A stretch of 23,069 nucleotides of DNA from Peronospora farinosa. Taxonomy: Eukaryota; Oomycota; Peronosporomycetes; Peronosporales; Peronosporaceae. The stretch is taken from contig CANTFK010000367.1 of the NCBI GenBank assembly GCA_947646735.1, positions 1 to 23,069 of the forward strand, given 5' to 3'. A program made the translations under genes and the position numbers. Below the pieces are notes generated by a model. It was given only the letters and a program-made list of their open reading frames with translations, was not told the origin of the DNA and did no database searches. Below, piece after piece: positions 10,424 through 21,350 of the stretch; positions within the stretch are counted from its first letter, which is position 1; each line of letters starts with the position of its first letter.

Positions 10424-11236
10424 CTTGACGCTCGGGTGTACTTGTGCTTGTCGAAGCAAGTTGCGTTATGATGCGGTGGGTATTCGTCTCCTATGTGCTC
10501 TGATGTCGGAGATATGAGATCTTTTTTCTCGTAAAGTCGGCAAGAACTTCGCTCGCAATGGCGCTTTGCGTTGATTGAAGTGATAGGTAGTCAAAGCGTT
10601 TTGTGTCAACCAAAAAGTAAGAACGAATCTCATTATTTCGGTGATATATATATCGCATCCGTCTATCATCTAAAACATCAGGTAAAGCTTTCATCAAAAC
10701 GTATTTCTATCAAGATGAAACTACTCGACTAGATATTTAAAGGTAATCGTGGATGTAGTTTGGCGCCAGAAGTGGCAAAGATAGCTGAAGGCAGTAAACA
10801 CCACTCACAACGAATCCGCATGATACGAGAACGCTGTTCAACAACCGTATGAGAAGTTAATACGCTGTGATGCATACGGTCCTTGACAATGGGAGTGCTT
10901 TCTATCTCGAAACCAGCATGCACTGCTGAGACGAATGCGCATTTTGATGATCGCTTCCGAAAGATGCATGTATCGGATAGCTCCCATCAGTGGACATATT
11001 TGCATTCCCAAGTGAGGTATCGAGCATTATAACACAGTTTAAAGTTCAGCAAGACAATTAAAAGATCAACTTCAGTTCATTCTTGTCAAAAATGAAATGC
11101 TCAATTCGAGTTCACATCTAACCAGACTCTCGGCCCCAATTGGGAATGAAGATTCAATCGTAGGGTGCTGCGCGTATAAGGTTGATGTATTGAGTGCATG
11201 ATCTCGTCTACTGTCCTCGTTTCGGCTTTCGCCTTC

Positions 11237-11488
11237 TTACCAGCCCCAGCCAAAGCCGCGACCCCAGCCAAAACCACCACAACAGCCGCCCCAGCCTCCT
11301 CCCCAGCCAAGTCCACCCCAAGGTCCACCGCCCCAGAAATGCTCCTTTTTGTTTTTATCGGGAGTTGTCATCGTACCAGGTACCGCTTCCGCTGATGTAG
11401 CCTCCGAACGCAAAACAGGTTGGTCGGCAGCGGAAACGTTGACAATAGCAATCGCAGCAGCGATGGCAAGTACGGAGATCTTCATCAT
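11237..11488 (-). CDS. Small secreted Gly/Trp-rich peptide, copy 11
   Basis: Lys45. First copy with the silent AAA codon at Lys47, which then persists to copy 18. Ile15 is ATT. Confidence 0.75.
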   Translation of the reverse strand: MMKISVLAIAAAIAIVNVSAADQPVLRSEATSAEAVPGTMTTPDKNKKEHFWGGGPWGGLGWGGGWGGCCGGFGWGRGFGWGW

Positions 11489-12301
11489 CTTGACGCTCGG
11501 GTGTACTTGTGCTTGTCGAAGCAAGTTGCGTTATGATGCGGTGGGTATTCGTCTCCTATGTGCTCTCATGTCGGAGATATGAGATCTTTTTTCTCGTAAA
11601 GTCGGCAAGAACTTCGCTCGCAATGGCGCTTTGCGTTGATTGAAGTGATAGGTAGTCAAAGCGTTTTGTGTCAACCAAAAAGTAAGAACGAATCTCATTA
11701 TTTCGGTGATATATATATCGCATCCGTCTATCATCTAAAACATCAGGTAAAGCTTTCATCAAAACGTATTTCTATCAAGATGAAACTACTCGACTAGATA
11801 TTTAAAGGTAATCGTGGATGTAGTTTGGCGCCAGAAGTGGCAAAGATAGCTGAAGGCAGTAAACACCACTCACAACGAATACGCATGATACGAGAACGCT
11901 GTTCAACAACCGTATGAGAAGTTAATACGCTGTGATGCATACGGTCCTTGACAATGGGAGTGCTTTCTATCTCGAAACCAGCATGCACTGCTGAGACGAA
12001 TGCGCATTTTGATGATCGCTTCCGAAAGATGCATGTATCGGATAGCTCCCATCAGTGGACATATTTGCATTCCCAAGTGAGGTATCGAGCATTATAACAC
12101 AGTTTAAAGTTCAGCAAGACAATTAAAAGATCAACTTCAGTTCATTCTTGTCAAAAATGAAATGCTCAATTCGAGTTCACATCTAACCAGACTCTCGGCC
12201 CCAATTGGGAATGAAGATTCAATCGTAGGGTGCTGCGCGTATAAGGTTGATGTATTGAGTGCATGATCTCGTCTACTGTCCTCGTTTCGGCTTTCGCCTT
12301 C

Positions 12302-12553
12302 TTACCAGCCCCAGCCAAAGCCGCGACCCCAGCCAAAACCACCACAACAGCCGCCCCAGCCTCCTCCCCAGCCAAGTCCACCCCAAGGTCCACCGCCCCA
12401 GAAATGCTCCTTTTTGTTTTTATCGGGAGTTGTCATCGTACCAGGTACCGCTTCCGCTGATGTAGCCTCCGAACGCAAAACAGGTTGGTCGGCAGCGGAA
12501 ACGTTGACAATAGCAATCGCAGCAGCGATGGCAAGTACGGAGATCTTCATCAT
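12302..12553 (-). CDS. Small secreted Gly/Trp-rich peptide, copy 12
   Basis: Lys45, Lys47 AAA and Ile15 ATT; the coding sequence appears identical to copy 11. The two units differ in the leader and downstream region. Confidence 0.75.
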   Translation of the reverse strand: MMKISVLAIAAAIAIVNVSAADQPVLRSEATSAEAVPGTMTTPDKNKKEHFWGGGPWGGLGWGGGWGGCCGGFGWGRGFGWGW

Positions 12554-13366
12554 CTTGACGCTCGGGTGTACTTGTGCTTGTCGAAGCAAGTTGCGTTATG
12601 ATGCGGTGGGTATTCGTCTCCTATGTGCTCTGATGTCGGAGATATGAGATCTTTTTTCTCGTAAAGTCGGCAAGAACTTCGCTCGCAATGGCGCTTTGCG
12701 TTGATTGAAGTGATAGGTAGTCAAAGCGTTTTGTGTCAACCAAAAAGTAAGAACGAATCTCATTATTTCGGTGATATATATATCGCATCCGTCTATCATC
12801 TAAAACATCAGGTAAAGCTTTCATCAAAACGTATTTCTATCAAGATGAAACTACTCGACTAGATATTTAAAGGTAATCGTGGATGTAGTTTGGCGCCAGA
12901 AGTGGCAAAGATAGCTGAAGGCAGTAAACACCACTCACAACGAATACGCATGATACGAGAACGCTGTTCAACAACCGTATGAGAAGTTAATACGCTGTGA
13001 TGCATACGGTCCTTGACAATGGGAGTGCTTTCTATCTCGAAACCAGCATGCACTGCTGAGACGAATGCGCATTTTGATGATCGCTTCCGAAAGATGCATG
13101 TATCGGATAGCTCCCATCAGTGGACATATTTGCATTCCCAAGTGAGGTATCGAGCATTATAACACAGTTTAAAGTTCAGCAAGACAATTAAAAGATCAAC
13201 TTCAGTTCATTCTTGTCAAAAATGAAATGCTCAATTCGAGTTCACATCTAACCAGACTCTCAGCCCCAATTGGGAATGAAGATTCAATCGTAGGGTGCTG
13301 CGCGTATAAGGTTGATGTATTGAGTGCATGATCTCGTCTACTGTCCTCGTTTCGGCTTTCGCCTTC

Positions 13367-13618
13367 TTACCAGCCCCAGCCAAAGCCGCGACCCCAGCCA
13401 AAACCACCACAACAGCCGCCCCAGCCTCCTCCCCAGCCAAGTCCACCCCAAGGTCCACCGCCCCAGAAATGCTCCTTTTTGTTTTTATCGGGAGTTGTCA
13501 TCGTACCAGGTACCGCTTCCGCTGATGTAGCCTCCGAACGCAAAACAGGTTGGTCGGCAGCGGAAACGTTGACGATAGCAATCGCAGCAGCGATGGCAAG
13601 TACGGAGATCTTCATCAT
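13367..13618 (-). CDS. Small secreted Gly/Trp-rich peptide, copy 13
   Basis: Lys45 and Lys47 AAA, with Ile15 back to ATC. The upstream region has the G-to-A change (tttgtatcaacc) near 13800. Confidence 0.75.
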   Translation of the reverse strand: MMKISVLAIAAAIAIVNVSAADQPVLRSEATSAEAVPGTMTTPDKNKKEHFWGGGPWGGLGWGGGWGGCCGGFGWGRGFGWGW

Positions 13619-14431
13619 CTTGACGCTCGGGTGTACTTGTGCTTGTCGAAGCAAGTTGCGTTATGATGCGGTGGGTATTCGTCTCCTATGTGCTCTGATG
13701 TCGGAGATATGAGATCTTTTTTCTCGTAAAGTCGGCAAGAACTTCGCTCGCAATGGCGCTTTGCGTTGATTGAAGTGATAGGTAGTCAAAGCGTTTTGTA
13801 TCAACCAAAAAGTAAGAACGAATCTCATTATTTCGGTGATATATATATCGCATCCGTCTATCATCTAAAACATCAGGTAAAGCTTTCATCAAAACGTATT
13901 TCTATCAAGATGAAACTACTCGACTAGATATTTAAAGGTAATCGTGGATGTAGTTTGGCGCCAGAAGTGGCAAAGATAGCTGAAGGCAGTAAACACCACT
14001 CACAACGAATCCGCATGATACGAGAACGCTGTTCAACAACCGTATGAGAAGTTAATACGCTGTGATGCATACGGTCCTTGACAATGGGAGTGCTTTCTAT
14101 CTCGAAACCAGCATGCACTGCTGAGACGAATGCGCATTTTGATGATCGCTTCCGAAAGATGCATGTATCGGATAGCTCCCATCAGTGGACATATTTGCAT
14201 TCCCAAGTGAGGTATCGAGCATTATAACACAGTTTAAAGTTCAGCAAGACAATTAAAAGATCAACTTCAGTTCATTCTTGTCAAAAATGAAATGCTCAAT
14301 TCGAGTTCACATCTAACCAGACTCTCAGCCCCAATTGGGAATGAAGATTCAATCGTAGGGTGCTGCGCGTATAAGGTTGATGTATTGAGTGCATGATCTC
14401 GTCTACTGTCCTCGTTTCGGCTTTCGCCTTC

Positions 14432-14683
14432 TTACCAGCCCCAGCCAAAGCCGCGACCCCAGCCAAAACCACCACAACAGCCGCCCCAGCCTCCTCCCCA
14501 GCCAAGTCCACCCCAAGGTCCACCGCCCCAGAAATGCTCCTTTTTGTTTTTATCGGGAGTTGTCATCGTACCAGGTACCGCTTCCGCTGATGTAGCCTCC
14601 GAACGCAAAACAGGTTGGTCGGCAGCGGAAACGTTGACAATAGCAATCGCAGCAGCGATGGCAAGTACGGAGATCTTCATCAT
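14432..14683 (-). CDS. Small secreted Gly/Trp-rich peptide, copy 14
   Basis: Lys45, Lys47 AAA, Ile15 ATT; coding sequence as in copies 11, 12 and 15. Confidence 0.75.
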   Translation of the reverse strand: MMKISVLAIAAAIAIVNVSAADQPVLRSEATSAEAVPGTMTTPDKNKKEHFWGGGPWGGLGWGGGWGGCCGGFGWGRGFGWGW

Positions 14684-15496
14684 CTTGACGCTCGGGTGTA
14701 CTTGTGCTTGTCGAAGCAAGTTGCGTTATGATGCGGTGGGTATTCGTCTCCTATGTGCTCTGATGTCGGAGATATGAGATCTTTTTTCTCGTAAAGTCGG
14801 CAAGAACTTCGCTCGCAATGGCGCTTTGCGTTGATTGAAGTGATAGGTAGTCAAAGCGTTTTGTGTCAACCAAAAAGTAAGAACGAATCTCATTATTTCG
14901 GTGATATATATATCGCATCCGTCTATCATCTAAAACATCAGGTAAAGCTTTCATCAAAACGTATTTCTATCAAGATGAAACTACTCGACTAGATATTTAA
15001 AGGTAATCGTGGATGTAGTTTGGCGCCAGAAGTGGCAAAGATAGCTGAAGGCAGTAAACACCACTCACAACGAATCCGCATGATACGAGAACGCTGTTCA
15101 ACAACCGTATGAGAAGTTAATACGCTGTGATGCATACGGTCCTTGACAATGGGAGTGCTTTCTATCTCGAAACCAGCATGCACTGCTGATACGAATGCGC
15201 ATTTTGATGATCGCTTCCGAAAGATGCATGTATCGGATAGCTCCCATCAGTGGACATATTTGCATTCCCAAGTGAGGTATCGAGCATTATAACACAGTTT
15301 AAAGTTCAGCAAGACAATTAAAAGATCAACTTCAGTTCATTCTTGTCAAAAATGAAATGCTCAATTCGAGTTCACATCTAACCAGACTCTCAGCCCCAAT
15401 TGGGAATGAAGATTCAATCGTAGGGTGCTGCGCGTATAAGGTTGATGTATTGAGTGCATGATCTCGTCTACTGTCCTCGTTTCGGCTTTCGCCTTC

Positions 15497-15748
15497 TTAC
15501 CAGCCCCAGCCAAAGCCGCGACCCCAGCCAAAACCACCACAACAGCCGCCCCAGCCTCCTCCCCAGCCAAGTCCACCCCAAGGTCCACCGCCCCAGAAAT
15601 GCTCCTTTTTGTTTTTATCGGGAGTTGTCATCGTACCAGGTACCGCTTCCGCTGATGTAGCCTCCGAACGCAAAACAGGTTGGTCGGCAGCGGAAACGTT
15701 GACAATAGCAATCGCAGCAGCGATGGCAAGTACGGAGATCTTCATCAT
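15497..15748 (-). CDS. Small secreted Gly/Trp-rich peptide, copy 15
   Basis: Lys45, Lys47 AAA, Ile15 ATT. The TA-rich palindrome upstream of this copy is one TA step shorter (around 15969-15976) than in all other units, so this copy may differ in promoter strength if that element matters. Confidence 0.75.
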   Translation of the reverse strand: MMKISVLAIAAAIAIVNVSAADQPVLRSEATSAEAVPGTMTTPDKNKKEHFWGGGPWGGLGWGGGWGGCCGGFGWGRGFGWGW

Positions 15749-16559
15749 CTTGACGCTCGGGTGTACTTGTGCTTGTCGAAGCAAGTTGCGTTATGATGCG
15801 GTGGGTATTCGTCTCCTATGTGCTCTGATGTCGGAGATATGAGATCTTTTTTCTCGTAAAGTCGGCAAGAACTTCGCTCGCAATGGCGCTTTGCGTTGAT
15901 TGAAGTGATAGGTAGTCAAAGCGTTTTGTGTCAACCAAAAAGTAAGAACGAATCTCATTATTTCGGTGATATATATCGCATCCGTCTATCATCTAAAACA
16001 TCAGGTAAAGCTTTCATCAAAACGTATTTCTATCAAGATGAAACTACTCGACTAGATATTTAAAGGTAATCGTGGATGTAGTTTGGCGCCAGAAGTGGCA
16101 AAGATAGCTGAAGGCAGTAAACACCACTCACAACGAATCCGCATGATACGAGAACGCTGTTCAACAACCGTATGAGAAGTTAATACGCTGTGATGCATAC
16201 GGTCCTTGACAATGGGAGTGCTTTCTATCTCGAAACCAGCATGCACTGCTGATACGAATGCGCATTTTGATGATCGCTTCCGAAAGATGCATGTATCGGA
16301 TAGCTCCCATCAGTGGACATATTTGCATTCCCAAGTGAGGTATCGAGCATTATAACACAGTTTAAAGTTCAGCAAGACAATTAAAAGATCAACTTCAGTT
16401 CATTCTTGTCAAAAATGAAATGCTCAATTCGAGTTCACATCTAACCAGACTCTCAGCCCCAATTGGGAATGAAGATTCAATCGTAGGGTGCTGCGCGTAT
16501 AAGGTTGATGTATTGAGTGCATGATCTCGTCTACTGTCCTCGTTTCGGCTTTCGCCTTC

Positions 16560-16811
16560 TTACCAGCCCCAGCCAAAGCCGCGACCCCAGCCAAAACCAC
16601 CACAACAGCCGCCCCAGCCTCCTCCCCAGCCAAGTCCACCCCAAGGTCCACCGCCCCAGAAATGCTCCTTTTTGTTTTTATCGGGAGTTGTCATCGTACC
16701 AGGTACCGCTTCCGCTGATGTAGCCTCCGAACGCAAAACAGGTTGGTCGGCAGCGGAAACGTTGACAATAGCAATCGCAGCAGCAATGGCAAGTACGGAG
16801 ATCTTCATCAT
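16560..16811 (-). CDS. Small secreted Gly/Trp-rich peptide, copy 16
   Basis: Lys45, Lys47 AAA, Ile15 ATT, plus a private silent change at Ile9 (ATT for ATC). A 1-bp insertion near 16940 lies in its upstream region, outside the coding sequence. Confidence 0.75.
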   Translation of the reverse strand: MMKISVLAIAAAIAIVNVSAADQPVLRSEATSAEAVPGTMTTPDKNKKEHFWGGGPWGGLGWGGGWGGCCGGFGWGRGFGWGW

Positions 16812-17625
16812 CTTGACGCTCGGGTGTACTTGTGCTTGTCGAAGCAAGTTGCGTTATGATGCGGTGGGTATTCGTCTCCTATGTGCTCTGATGTCGGAGA
16901 TATGAGATCTTTTTTCTCGTAAAGTCGGCAAGAACTTCTGCTCGCAATGGCGCTTTGCGTTGATTGAAGTGATAGGTAGTCAAAGCGTTTTGTGTCAACC
17001 AAAAAGTAAGAACGAATCTCATTATTTCGGTGATATATATATCGCATCCGTCTATCATCTAAAACATCAGGTAAAGCTTTCATCAAAACGTATTTCTATC
17101 AAGATGAAACTACTCGACTAGATATTTAAAGGTAATCGTGGATGTAGTTTGGCGCCAGAAGTGGCAAAGATAGCTGAAGGCAGTAAACACCACTCACAAC
17201 GAATCCGCATGATACGAGAACGCTGTTCAACAACCGTATGAGAAGTTAATACGCTGTGATGCATACGGTCCTTGACAATGGGAGTGCTTTCTATCTCGAA
17301 ACCAGCATGCACTGCTGATACGAATGCGCATTTTGATGATCGCTTCCGAAAGATGCATGTATCGGATAGCTCCCATCAGTGGACATATTTGCATTCCCAA
17401 GTGAGGTATCGAGCATTATAACACAGTTTAAAGTTCAGCAAGACAATTAAAAGATCAACTTCAGTTCATTCTTGTCAAAAATGAAATGCTCAATTCGAGT
17501 TCACATCTAACCAGACTCTCGGCCCCAATTGGGAATGAAGATTCAATCGTAGGGTGCTGCGCGTATAAGGTTGATGTATTGAGTGCATGATCTCGTCTAC
17601 TGTCCTCGTTTCGGCTTTCGCCTTC

Positions 17626-17877
17626 TTACCAGCCCCAGCCAAAGCCGCGACCCCAGCCAAAACCACCACAACAGCCGCCCCAGCCTCCTCCCCAGCCAAG
17701 TCCACCCCAAGGTCCACCGCCCCAGAAATGCTCCTTTTTGTTTTTATCGGGAGTTGTCATCGTACCAGGTACCGCTTCCGCTGATGTAGCCTCCGAACGC
17801 AAAACAGGTTGGTCGGCAGCGGAAACGTTGACGATAGCAATCGCAGCAGCGATGGCAAGTACGGAGATCTTCATCAT
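17626..17877 (-). CDS. Small secreted Gly/Trp-rich peptide, copy 17
   Basis: Lys45, Lys47 AAA, Ile15 ATC. The leader has the C variant (ctcatgtcgg) at about 17956. Confidence 0.75.
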   Translation of the reverse strand: MMKISVLAIAAAIAIVNVSAADQPVLRSEATSAEAVPGTMTTPDKNKKEHFWGGGPWGGLGWGGGWGGCCGGFGWGRGFGWGW

Positions 17878-18690
17878 CTTGACGCTCGGGTGTACTTGTG
17901 CTTGTCGAAGCAAGTTGCGTTATGATGCGGTGGGTATTCGTCTCCTATGTGCTCTCATGTCGGAGATATGAGATCTTTTTTCTCGTAAAGTCGGCAAGAA
18001 CTTCGCTCGCAATGGCGCTTTGCGTTGATTGAAGTGATAGGTAGTCAAAGCGTTTTGTGTCAACCAAAAAGTAAGAACGAATCTCATTATTTCGGTGATA
18101 TATATATCGCATCCGTCTATCATCTAAAACATCAGGTAAAGCTTTCATCAAAACGTATTTCTATCAAGATGAAACTACTCGACTAGATATTTAAAGGTAA
18201 TCGTGGATGTAGTTTGGCGCCAGAAGTGGCAAAGATAGCTGAAGGCAGTAAACACCACTCACAACGAATCCGCATGATACGAGAACGCTGTTCAACAACC
18301 GTATGAGAAGTTAATACGCTGTGATGCATACGGTCCTTGACAATGGGAGTGCTTTCTATCTCGAAACCAGCATGCACTGCTGAGACGAATGCGCATTTTG
18401 ATGATCGCTTCCGAAAGATGCATGTATCGGATAGCTCCCATCAGTGGACATATTTGCATTCCCAAGTGAGGTATCGAGCATTATAACACAGTTTAAAGTT
18501 CAGCAAGACAATTAAAAGATCAACTTCAGTTCATTCTTGTCAAAAATGAAATGCTCAATTCGAGTTCACATCTAACCAGACTCTCAGCCCCAATTGGGAA
18601 TGAAGATTCAATCGTAGGGTGCTGCGCGTATAAGGTTGATGTATTGAGTGCATGATCTCGTCTACTGTCCTCGTTTCGGCTTTCGCCTTC

Positions 18691-18942
18691 TTACCAGCCC
18701 CAGCCAAAGCCGCGACCCCAGCCAAAACCACCACAACAGCCGCCCCAGCCTCCTCCCCAGCCAAGTCCACCCCAAGGTCCACCGCCCCAGAAATGCTCCT
18801 TTTTGTTTTTATCGGGAGTTGTCATCGTACCAGGTACCGCTTCCGCTGATGTAGCCTCCGAACGCAAAACAGGTTGGTCGGCAGCGGAAACGTTGACGAT
18901 AGCAATCGCAGCAGCGATGGCAAGTACGGAGATCTTCATCAT
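18691..18942 (-). CDS. Small secreted Gly/Trp-rich peptide, copy 18
   Basis: Lys45, Lys47 AAA, Ile15 ATC. It is the first gene of the array in transcription order: its upstream neighbour is the truncated unit 19 and then unrelated flank. It still has a full unit-type upstream region, including the TA-rich palindrome at 19162-19173. Confidence 0.75.
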   Translation of the reverse strand: MMKISVLAIAAAIAIVNVSAADQPVLRSEATSAEAVPGTMTTPDKNKKEHFWGGGPWGGLGWGGGWGGCCGGFGWGRGFGWGW

Positions 18943-19170
18943 CTTGACGCTCGGGTGTACTTGTGCTTGTCGAAGCAAGTTGCGTTATGATGCGGTGGGT
19001 ATTCGTCTCCTATGTGCTCTCATGTCGGAGATATGAGATCTTTTTTCTCGTAAAGTCGGCAAGAACTTCGCTCGCAATGGCGCTTTGCGTTGATTGAAGT
19101 GATAGGTAGTCAAAGCGTTTTGTATCAACCAAAAAGTAAGAACGAATCTCATTATTTCGGTGATATATAT

Positions 19171-19652
19171 ATCGCATCCGTCTATCATCTAAAACATCAG
19201 GTAAAGCTTTCATCAAAACGTATTTCTATCAAGATGAAACTACTCGACTAGATATTTAAAGGTAATCGTGGATGTAGTTTGGCGCCAGAAGTGGCAAAGA
19301 TAGCTGAAGGCAGTAAACACCACTCACAACGAATCCGCATGATACGAGAACGCTGTTCAACAACCGTATGAGAAGTTAATACGCTGTGATGCATACGGTC
19401 CTTGACAATGGGAGTGCTTTCTATCTCGAAACCAGCATGCACTGCTGATACGAATGCGCATTTTGATGATCGCTTCCGAAAGATGCATGTATCGGATAGC
19501 TCCCATCAGTGGACATATTTGCATTCCCAAGTGAGGTATCGAGCATTATAACACAGTTTAAAGTTCAGCAAGACAATTAAAAGATCAACTTCAGTTCATT
19601 CTTGTCAAAAATGAAATGCTCAATTCGAGTTCACATCTAACCAGACTCTCGG
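19171..19652. repeat. Truncated terminal unit 19 and array boundary
   Basis: The sequence matches the first 482 bp of the unit and then stops matching at ...ctctcgg|tacttcc. It keeps the region downstream of the peptide gene, including the initiator-like motif and the 48-codon frame, but lacks the peptide gene itself. Because the genes run leftward, the array begins upstream of its first gene (copy 18) with a gene-less fragment. The junction shows no obvious target-site duplication or terminal repeat, so it looks like an illegitimate recombination end point rather than a transposon edge. Confidence 0.9.
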
Positions 19653-19720
19653 TACTTCCTGATTTGCGGCTAAATACGCAGACGAATTACTGGGCACGAG
19701 GAAAGGTGCCTTTTCTACCC

Positions 19721-21350
19721 ATGAACTCTGACGACGACGATTGTGCCGCTGGGCGATGCTCCTTCATCACTTAAGAGCCAAGGTGTACAAGTGCAGTGGA
19801 AACAAGTGCTTGGTCCTGGGCCAGCGGCGGCTGGTCGGGTCTCGTTCGCGACTGCGGTCAACGGCCTCGGCAACCGCATCGACCCCGACGAATGTATCGA
19901 CCCCGGCGTACCTAACGGACCCGGCGGAAGAAACGACCCTGGCGAACCTACCAGCCTTGGCAACAGAATAGGCCCTGTCGACCACAGGGCCTCGACTCCG
20001 GCGGAGGTCGGTGGGTCGCAAGACCAACGTGCTGTACTGGTGCGCACAGCTTCGAGACCTTGGATTGATAAGGTGGATGATGATCTGCGTCCAATGATTC
20101 CACTTGAGGAGGAGGCGCTCGCAGCTTGGTTGATGGGAGGCATTGTACTTCCGTCACCGCCCGGTTTTTGGTATGCACGCACCCAAGAGGCCACGCGGGT
20201 TGCGATGCTTGATTTTCTTTGAGGAATACCTCGAAGGCAAGGTCATCGCGCTTGTGCCTCCTTCCGTCCGTATGCCTCAGCATATTGCTGAGAAAACGTT
20301 GCTCTTACAACTGCTGGAACGCCGCGAAGGGGAGACGACTTCCGAATCACTCAGTCGGGAGCTAGTCAAGGGGGCAAAGTGCACGTGTTAGAACTCGGAC
20401 ACTCGACGCCTCTCCCCTTTATTTTGCCTGACCAGGTGGCTGCGGCGAGCTGGCATACAAAATTCATTTCATTTCGTGGTACTTGCCTTCAACTATTGTG
20501 TCCAGCAACCATGGAGAGGGATGACATCACCGCTTCATTGACGTCCAGTACTACTTCAAGTCGCAACATTCTGCAGTATCAAGTGAGAATTTTGGTTCAT
20601 GGTGTGGCCGCGAGCACTGTCCAAGCTATCCTCTCGGCGAGTGTGTCATGCTCGGTGACGTCGGTGGTTCGGGGGCTTCTGAATGGGACAGAGGCGTACG
20701 ATTCCAACTTCTTTGTCGCTACCTTTAATACCGTTTCATGCCCCGGAGAGATCAAGTTGGTGACGACACATCACGACTCTCAACACGCCACTGTTTATCC
20801 ATCATCATCGTCATTTCCAACGGGTCACCTGTTTTTCTTGTTACTCGCCGTATCATTCAAGTGTAAAATGCGCGGCCAGCAGGGGTGGTTTCTTATTTGA
20901 GCATCACCGTGACTTCATCGGTACTCACCATGTTGCCAAAATAGTCAGCGTCTTGACTTTTCAGCACCTCGATGTGAACGAGCGCCTGCAGCATGTCGCC
21001 GGCCTGGCAGAGACACTACAGGCAACTACGGCCAAGCTGAAGGATGAAGCTTGCAAGGCACCACTGTTAACCAAGATCTCTCAGTCATTTTTGAAAGACT
21101 GTTCAAGGGAGGATACACCCCCCCCCTTCACCCCGTGGACAGCCAGCGGCGAGTGGTGGCGCCCCACGTGCCGCTGGGCCGACTACTGACGGGTGGTTTG
21201 ACCCAGGTGCGAACAAGAAAAGCGGGGCTTGCGTCCAATCGCGGCTTCAACTACTCAAGCGGCGACTTCTAATGCTACACCGCTACGACGTTCGCGGTCC
21301 AAAGCAGCTAAGGGGACCAGCAAGTCGTCGACCCAAAGGTCGGCATAGTC
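19721..21350 (+). pseudogene. Frameshifted remnant of an unidentified coding region
   Basis: The pieces lie in different plus-strand frames. A plausible start ATG at 19721 (MNSDDDD) runs into stop after 17 codons. Frame 3 is open 19725-20222 with Pro/Gly/Asp-rich repeats (GNRIDP and NDPGEP type) and then LEEEALAAWL. Frame 1 continues in a similar style at 20223-20391 (EEYLEGKVIAL). Open stretches at 20379-20900 (more than one frame) and 20866-21189 (KLKDEACKAP, coiled-coil-like) follow. After a 9-C run at 21118-21126 the frame changes again, and a Ser/Thr/Ala/Lys-rich tail reaches about 21340. No reverse transcriptase, integrase or transposase motif was seen. It may be a decayed gag-like or other repeat-family gene; this cannot be settled here. 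Confidence 0.35.

Larger units (their letters stand above)
1..19652. repeat. Tandem array of ~1065-bp gene-bearing units, 18.45 copies
   Basis: Head-to-tail array. Units start at 1, 1067, 2132, 3197, 4262, 5327, 6392, 7457, 8522, 9587, 10652, 11717, 12782, 13847, 14912, 15975, 17041, 18106 and 19171 (partial). The period is 1065 bp except where small indels change it: a 1-bp insertion near 1003 in unit 1, loss of one TA step at 15971-15974 at the end of unit 15, and a 1-bp insertion near 16940 in unit 16. Units are nearly identical, with about 17 variable sites in mosaic combinations. Each full unit holds, on the minus strand, one secreted-peptide gene (offset 586-837), its upstream region (838-1066) and a downstream stretch (1-585). 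That downstream stretch has only short open frames and an initiator-like motif. The left end of the array is outside the window. Confidence 0.97.

Noticed and set aside
1..19652. CRISPR array or ribosomal DNA repeat
   Set aside because: The unit is about 1 kb with no short repeat/spacer alternation and no rRNA-like sequence; units carry a protein-coding gene.
19715..20194. Minus-strand 159-codon frame opposite the decayed region
   Set aside because: Pro/Ser/Gly-rich complement of the Gly/Asp/Pro repeats on the plus strand; no motif and no better start than the plus frame.
20600..20660. Possible zinc-knuckle-like Cys cluster in a plus frame (CGREHC...C)
   Set aside because: The spacing does not match CX2CX4HX4C and the frame is interrupted by stops on both sides, so it does not support a gag call.
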